From: UBA3064 sp023258775
GTDB taxonomy: Bacteria > Pseudomonadota > Gammaproteobacteria > Burkholderiales > Burkholderiaceae_E
DNA length: 64,000 nucleotides
Reading direction: 5' to 3'
Assembly (NCBI GenBank): GCA_044355655.1
Contig: JBIKXS010000005.1
Location: forward strand, 1-64,000
In this document: positions 60,226 to 64,000 of the stretch, piece by piece
Position numbering within the stretch: position 1 is the stretch's first letter
How the letters are laid out: the number at the start of each line of letters is the position of its first letter
Program-made: the position numbers and the translations under genes
Notes under the pieces: generated by a model
Seen by the model: the letters and a program-made list of their open reading frames with translations, nothing else
Database searches by the model: none
Told to the model about the DNA's origin: nothing

Positions 60226-62010
60226 ATGATGAAGCTCGCCGATACGCAACAAAATGTAGATCAAGTTTTTGACCTTATCGTGGTCGGTTCGGGTGCCGGG
60301 GGCTTGTCGGCAGCGATTACGGCCAAGCTCCATGGCCTTGAGGTGCTGGTGATCGAGAAAGAAGCCCAATTCGGTGGGACCACAGCGCGTTCGGGCGGTT
60401 GGCTGTGGATTCCGATGAATCCATTGGCTCAGAAGGCGGGCGTGAAGGACTCGATTGAATCGGCAAAAAACTATTTACGGCACGAGACTGGGCAGTTTTT
60501 TGACGAAAAGCGTACCGATGCATTTTTAAGAACAGGTCCTGAAATGATCCAGTTTTTTCTGGAACATACCGTGGTTCGCTTTGACGCTGGCTATTTATTC
60601 CCTGACTACCATCCTGATGTTGAAGGCGGTATGCCTGGCGGACGTCCCATCGTTGCAGCAGCCTTTGATGCTCGCGAGCTCGGTGAACATTTACCAAAGC
60701 TTGCCCGACCCTTTCGAGCTCTTGGCTTCGCTGGCCTGGCGATAAGCTCGGGCAACGATTTGCTTCATTTTTTTAACTTTAGCCGTTCACTTCGTTCTTT
60801 TATTTATGTTGTTAAGCGAATGGCAAGTCATGGGCTTGACCTATTGCGTTATGGACGAAGCATGCGCTTGGTCAATGGCAATGCGCTTGCGGGCAGGCTT
60901 GGAAAAAGCTTGTTTGAGCTTGGTATTCCCTTGTGGTTATCGTCGCCCGCCACCGGATTGATTCGCGATGGCAACCGCGTCGTCGGTGTGAAGCTCTTGC
61001 GAGATGGCAAAGCGATCGAATTGCGATCGCGCCGCGGCGTTGTGCTGGCAAGCGGGGGATTCCCGCACGATGAGCAAAGGCGAAGGCGCCTGTATCGGCA
61101 TGATCCTCAAGGTCAATCACACTGGCCTCTACCCCCCAAAGGCAATACGGGCGATGGTGCAAGCATGGCTGAATCGATAGGGGCGCGCTTTTTCGATGCT
61201 TTTCCGCAGGCAGCAGCTTGGGCGCCCGTATCCGAAGTACGTTGGCCAGACGGTGAAACCGGCTTGTATCCGCATTTTGTCGACCGCGGCAAGCCCGGCA
61301 TTATTGCGGTGAATGAACGGGGCAAGCGATTTGTCAATGAATCAAGCTCTTATCACGATTTCGTCCAGGCCATGGTCGCTGACGCAAAGGACCCGAGCGA
61401 TGTGAAGGCCTGGTTCATCGCTGATCGTCGTGCGATTCGTCGATACGGCCTGGGGATGGTGCGACCCTGGCCGGTGCCGATGGGCTGGTGGATCAAGTCG
61501 GGCTATGTACAAGCCGCTGAAAGCTTGACGGCGCTCGCAGCGAAAGTTGGTATCGAAGGGCAGTCGCTTGTTGAGACCGTTCAATCGTTTAATCGGCACG
61601 CAGCCGATGGCCTTGACCCTGATTTTCACAGGGGTGCCAATGCTTATGGGCGGGCACAAGGTGATGCCAGGCATCCTGGGAAGAATCCTTCGCTAGCGCC
61701 GCTCGACGTAGGGCCTTATTTTGCTTTGCGAATCCGGCCTGGCGAACTTGGCAGTTTTGCGGGTTTGCAATCGGATGATCAAGCCCGGGTGCTTGACCGT
61801 GATGGCAAAGTCATCGAAGGTTTGTATGCGGTCGGCAATGACGCCGCAAGCATCATGGGCGGCAATTACCCCGGTGGCGGCATTACCCTTGGACCCGCGA
61901 TGACTTTTGGCTATCTTGCTGCAAGACATGCAGCGGGTGCTCAGCTGTTGATCGAACAAAGCCTCCGATTACAGGCCTTCGCCGAGCATGAGCTTAAGGA
62001 TCGCATGTAG
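60226..62010 (+). CDS. FAD-dependent oxidoreductase (fumarate reductase/3-ketosteroid dehydrogenase-like)
   Basis: A 594-residue FAD_binding_2 flavoprotein. FAD motif 'DLIVVGSGAGGLSAAITAKLHG' is followed by 'EKEAQFGGTTARSGGWLWIP', 'GNTGDGASMAESIGARFFDA', and the C-terminal 'GLYAVGNDAASIMGGNYPGGGITLGPAMTFGYLAARH' in two parts. It is close in layout to KstD-type 1-dehydrogenases and fumarate-reductase flavoprotein relatives, with no heme domain. GGAGACG precedes the ATG, 14 bp after the molybdoenzyme stop. The electron acceptor is not known. Confidence 0.92.
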   Translation: MMKLADTQQNVDQVFDLIVVGSGAGGLSAAITAKLHGLEVLVIEKEAQFGGTTARSGGWLWIPMNPLAQKAGVKDSIESAKNYLRHETGQFFDEKRTDAFLRTGPEMIQFFLEHTVVRFDAGYLFPDYHPDVEGGMPGGRPIVAAAFDARELGEHLPKLARPFRALGFAGLAISSGNDLLHFFNFSRSLRSFIYVVKRMASHGLDLLRYGRSMRLVNGNALAGRLGKSLFELGIPLWLSSPATGLIRDGNRVVGVKLLRDGKAIELRSRRGVVLASGGFPHDEQRRRRLYRHDPQGQSHWPLPPKGNTGDGASMAESIGARFFDAFPQAAAWAPVSEVRWPDGETGLYPHFVDRGKPGIIAVNERGKRFVNESSSYHDFVQAMVADAKDPSDVKAWFIADRRAIRRYGLGMVRPWPVPMGWWIKSGYVQAAESLTALAAKVGIEGQSLVETVQSFNRHAADGLDPDFHRGANAYGRAQGDARHPGKNPSLAPLDVGPYFALRIRPGELGSFAGLQSDDQARVLDRDGKVIEGLYAVGNDAASIMGGNYPGGGITLGPAMTFGYLAARHAAGAQLLIEQSLRLQAFAEHELKDRM

Positions 62011-62044
62011 TACAAATTTGTAGATCAATAAAGGATGTATCGAT

Positions 62045-63319
62045 ATGTCCATCGAAACGGCTTCTCGCGACCACAAACGCTTAGCCTCGAGAGCATTTAT
62101 GCCTTATCCGACCGTGGGGCTTGCGTCGGCAAGTCATGGGCCCTTGGCAGGCTTAAGTTTTGCCGTCAAGGATTTGTTTGATGTTGCGGGCTATCCAACC
62201 AGCGGTGGTCAACCCATGCTGCTTGCCATGTCTGGCATCAAGACCCGCTCCACCCCAGTAGTGACCCAGTTGCTCGATGCAGGAGCACAGTTTGTGGGTA
62301 AGACGATCACCGATGAGCTTGCTTTTTCGATCAACGGACAAAATGCCCATTTCGGGGATCCAATCAATCCTCATGCACCCGATCGCATCAGTGGCGGTTC
62401 GTCCTCGGGTTCGGCTTCGGCAGTCGCGCATGGCCTTTGCGATATCGGGATTGGCAGCGATACCGGTGGTTCGGTCCGAGCACCAGCAAATCATTGTGGA
62501 TTAATCGGTATGCGAACAAGTCACGGACTCGTAAGCCTTGAGCACGCCGTGGCTTTTGCGCCAAGTCTTGATAGCTGTGGCTGGTTTGCAAGCGACATCG
62601 ATGTGTTTGTCAAGGCTAGTGAGGTTTTGTTGCAAGCGCCCGTCTGCCAAACACGCTTGCTTGGACCTATCAGTAAGCCACGATGGATGCTTGGCAGCCC
62701 TTGGTGGTCGGCGCTAACTCCTGAGGTTGGTAAGGCGCATCAAGCGGCGATGCAGGGCATCGGCGATGCGATTGGGCAAGTTGGGCAAGCTTTGTCGTCT
62801 TTTGACATCGATTTTCCTGCGTTTGGGGCTACGGGCCTTGATGATCTTGTGCTCGCATTCAGACAGATTCAAGGCTTCGAAGCTTGGCAGTGCGATGGCG
62901 CACTGATTCAAGACTATGCACTTTCGCTTGGGCCTGGTGTGGCCGAGCGATTCGCCTGGGCGAGTCAGGTAAGCGAGGCTGATTACATCAAAGCGTCGAA
63001 ATTACGTGAAGCCTTCGCGAATTGGATGCATCTGCAACTGGCAGACGATGGGCTTCTCATCGTTCCGACCATGCCAGATGTCGCGCCGCTACGGCAGGCA
63101 GACTCTGCATCGCTTGATCAATACCGTGCGGCGGCGATGCGAATGCTTTGCGTTGCCGGTCTTTGTCGCCTGCCGCAAATCAATTTGCCCTTGTCACAAC
63201 GCCTTGGTGCACCGCTTGGGCTTTCGCTGATTGGGCCTGCTGCAAGTGATCTCGCGCTCTTGCCGTGGGCTAAGTTTTTGATGCAAGCGGGTACCAGGCT
63301 GGATCACGCCGCTCCATAA
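62045..63319 (+). CDS. Amidase signature family enzyme (AtzF/allophanate-hydrolase-like core)
   Basis: A 424-residue amidase with a complete triad: Lys in LSFAVKDLFDVAGYPTSGGQ, cis-Ser in ISGGSSSGSASAVAHG, and nucleophile Ser in IGSDTGGSVRAPANHCG. It is only distantly similar to the amidase at 16490. It lies 34 bp after the FAD enzyme on the same strand and is the last gene of the operon, so it probably releases ammonia from the compound made by the redox enzymes. The substrate is unknown. The 3' end overlaps the convergent crotonase by 50 bp. Confidence 0.92.
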   Translation: MSIETASRDHKRLASRAFMPYPTVGLASASHGPLAGLSFAVKDLFDVAGYPTSGGQPMLLAMSGIKTRSTPVVTQLLDAGAQFVGKTITDELAFSINGQNAHFGDPINPHAPDRISGGSSSGSASAVAHGLCDIGIGSDTGGSVRAPANHCGLIGMRTSHGLVSLEHAVAFAPSLDSCGWFASDIDVFVKASEVLLQAPVCQTRLLGPISKPRWMLGSPWWSALTPEVGKAHQAAMQGIGDAIGQVGQALSSFDIDFPAFGATGLDDLVLAFRQIQGFEAWQCDGALIQDYALSLGPGVAERFAWASQVSEADYIKASKLREAFANWMHLQLADDGLLIVPTMPDVAPLRQADSASLDQYRAAAMRMLCVAGLCRLPQINLPLSQRLGAPLGLSLIGPAASDLALLPWAKFLMQAGTRLDHAAP

Positions 63320-64000
63320 ACGACTTGCTACCCTCAATCGCCTCCTGGGTCGACCTGCGCGATGCATGTTCTTCAATGAGCGCATCCAACGCGCGCTTAT
63401 CTAAGATGGCATCGGCAACTGCAAGGCTTCGCGCTTTGCAAGCGGCAACAGCATCGGGCGCATTGCGAAGGATTTGGTCAATGAGGCTTTCAGCGCGTGT
63501 GCTCAGTGCACTTTCATCGCTGACAATTTCGTGAACAAGTCCCATGTTTAGAGCCTGCCTGGCATCAAAATGCTCGCAGGTCTGTAGGTACCTCCGCAAT
63601 TGACGCAATCCGATCGCCTGGCAAAGTTGCGGCAAGATAATTGTGGGTACCAAGCCCCACCGGGCCTCGGTGATGCCAAACCGTGCCCGCTCGCTGGCAA
63701 GCACCACATCGCATGCTGCAATCAGTCCGGTACCGCCCCCAAAACAACCGCCATGGACAAGTGCAATCGTTGTCGGACGCACATGCTGAAGTCGATCGAT
63801 GGCGCGAGCGGTATGTCGAGAAGCTGCAAGATTTGCGGCTTCACCTTCGCTGGCAAGTGCTGCGATCCAGGCAAGGTCAGCGCCCGCTTGAAAGGACTGC
63901 CCCTTCGCCGATAAGACAAGTGCTCTGATTGAGAGATCGCGCTCGATTAGGTCCATGGCCTGATGAAGGCCATCAAGCATACGGTCGTTGTAGGCGTTGT
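63270..64000 (-). CDS. Enoyl-CoA hydratase/isomerase family protein (N-terminus beyond window)
   Basis: The minus strand is open from the window edge and reads 'NAYNDRMLDGLHQAMDLIERD' from 63997, so the gene's true start lies outside. 'ALVLSAKGQSFQAGADLAWI', 'VHGGCFGGGTGLIAACDVVLA' and 'ARFGITEARWGLVPTIILPQL' fit the methylglutaconyl-CoA hydratase-like branch of the crotonases (leucine or acyclic terpene breakdown), with a Glu in TEARWG as catalytic candidate. The usual full length is about 265, so about 20 residues are missing. Confidence 0.88.
   Translation of the reverse strand, partial: NAYNDRMLDGLHQAMDLIERDLSIRALVLSAKGQSFQAGADLAWIAALASEGEAANLAASRHTARAIDRLQHVRPTTIALVHGGCFGGGTGLIAACDVVLASERARFGITEARWGLVPTIILPQLCQAIGLRQLRRYLQTCEHFDARQALNMGLVHEIVSDESALSTRAESLIDQILRNAPDAVAACKARSLAVADAILDKRALDALIEEHASRRSTQEAIEGSKSFMERRDPAWYPLASKT

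Overview
The window reads as a chromosomal piece of a betaproteobacterium, most likely Burkholderiales. The signs are a stand-alone Bug/TctC-type solute receptor, a Burkholderiales-style livHMGF-livK set, a TRAP transporter, many CoA-dependent catabolic enzymes, and dense gene packing with frequent ATGA/TGATG overlaps. I see no rRNA, tRNA, transposase, phage gene or CRISPR array. About 59 protein genes are supported, two of them cut by the window edges. Almost all are enzymes and transporters for organic acids, amides, peptides and CoA esters. Only one dedicated transcription factor (LysR) is visible.

Left part (1-17.9 kb): a partial SOUL-family gene, an M20 amidohydrolase, a Spy-like periplasmic protein and a TauE-family permease. 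The permease is divergent from a small SDR-fold protein that carries the full halohydrin dehalogenase signature (Thr-x4-Phe-x-Gly plus a Ser-Tyr-Arg triad). A Bug receptor follows. Next comes a tight six-gene minus-strand operon (10.4 to 5.1 kb): two halves of a sulfopyruvate/phosphonopyruvate decarboxylase-like TPP enzyme, a ketopantoate reductase-like dehydrogenase, an APH-fold kinase, an enolase paralog with altered active-site residues, and a glutathione transferase. This is the best candidate for an undescribed pathway. Divergent from it are an NTF2-like protein, an aminotransferase and an unusual HMG-CoA-lyase::CoA-transferase fusion. A BciB-like iron-sulfur flavoprotein, a YqiA-like esterase and an amidase complete this part.

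Middle part (18-45 kb): GHL10 lipoprotein and peptidoglycan amidase, a class V aminotransferase coupled to a TRAP transporter whose large permease has a long repeat-rich insert, an epoxide hydrolase-like enzyme, a complete Dpp/Opp peptide ABC operon, two convergent aspartoacylase/AstE-like zinc deacylases, a BisC/TorA-like molybdoenzyme, two enoyl-CoA hydratases, two DMT exporters, an SDR, an S1/P1 nuclease and a beta carbonic anhydrase coupled to livK.

Right part (45-64 kb): the liv operon, nitroreductase, aldehyde dehydrogenase, 3-hydroxyisobutyrate dehydrogenase-like protein, universal stress protein, TerC with a DUF4019-like protein, a PH-like protein, LysR, and a plus-strand operon of MFS carrier, Fe-S molybdoenzyme, FAD dehydrogenase and amidase. 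A partial enoyl-CoA hydratase closes the window.

A recurrent oddity is short tandem repeats of many different unit lengths (7, 18, 19, 21, 22, 26, 30 and about 33-36 bp). They lie both between genes and in frame inside genes, where they create linkers. Start codons were chosen from Shine-Dalgarno spacing and family N-termini; several are TTG or GTG.
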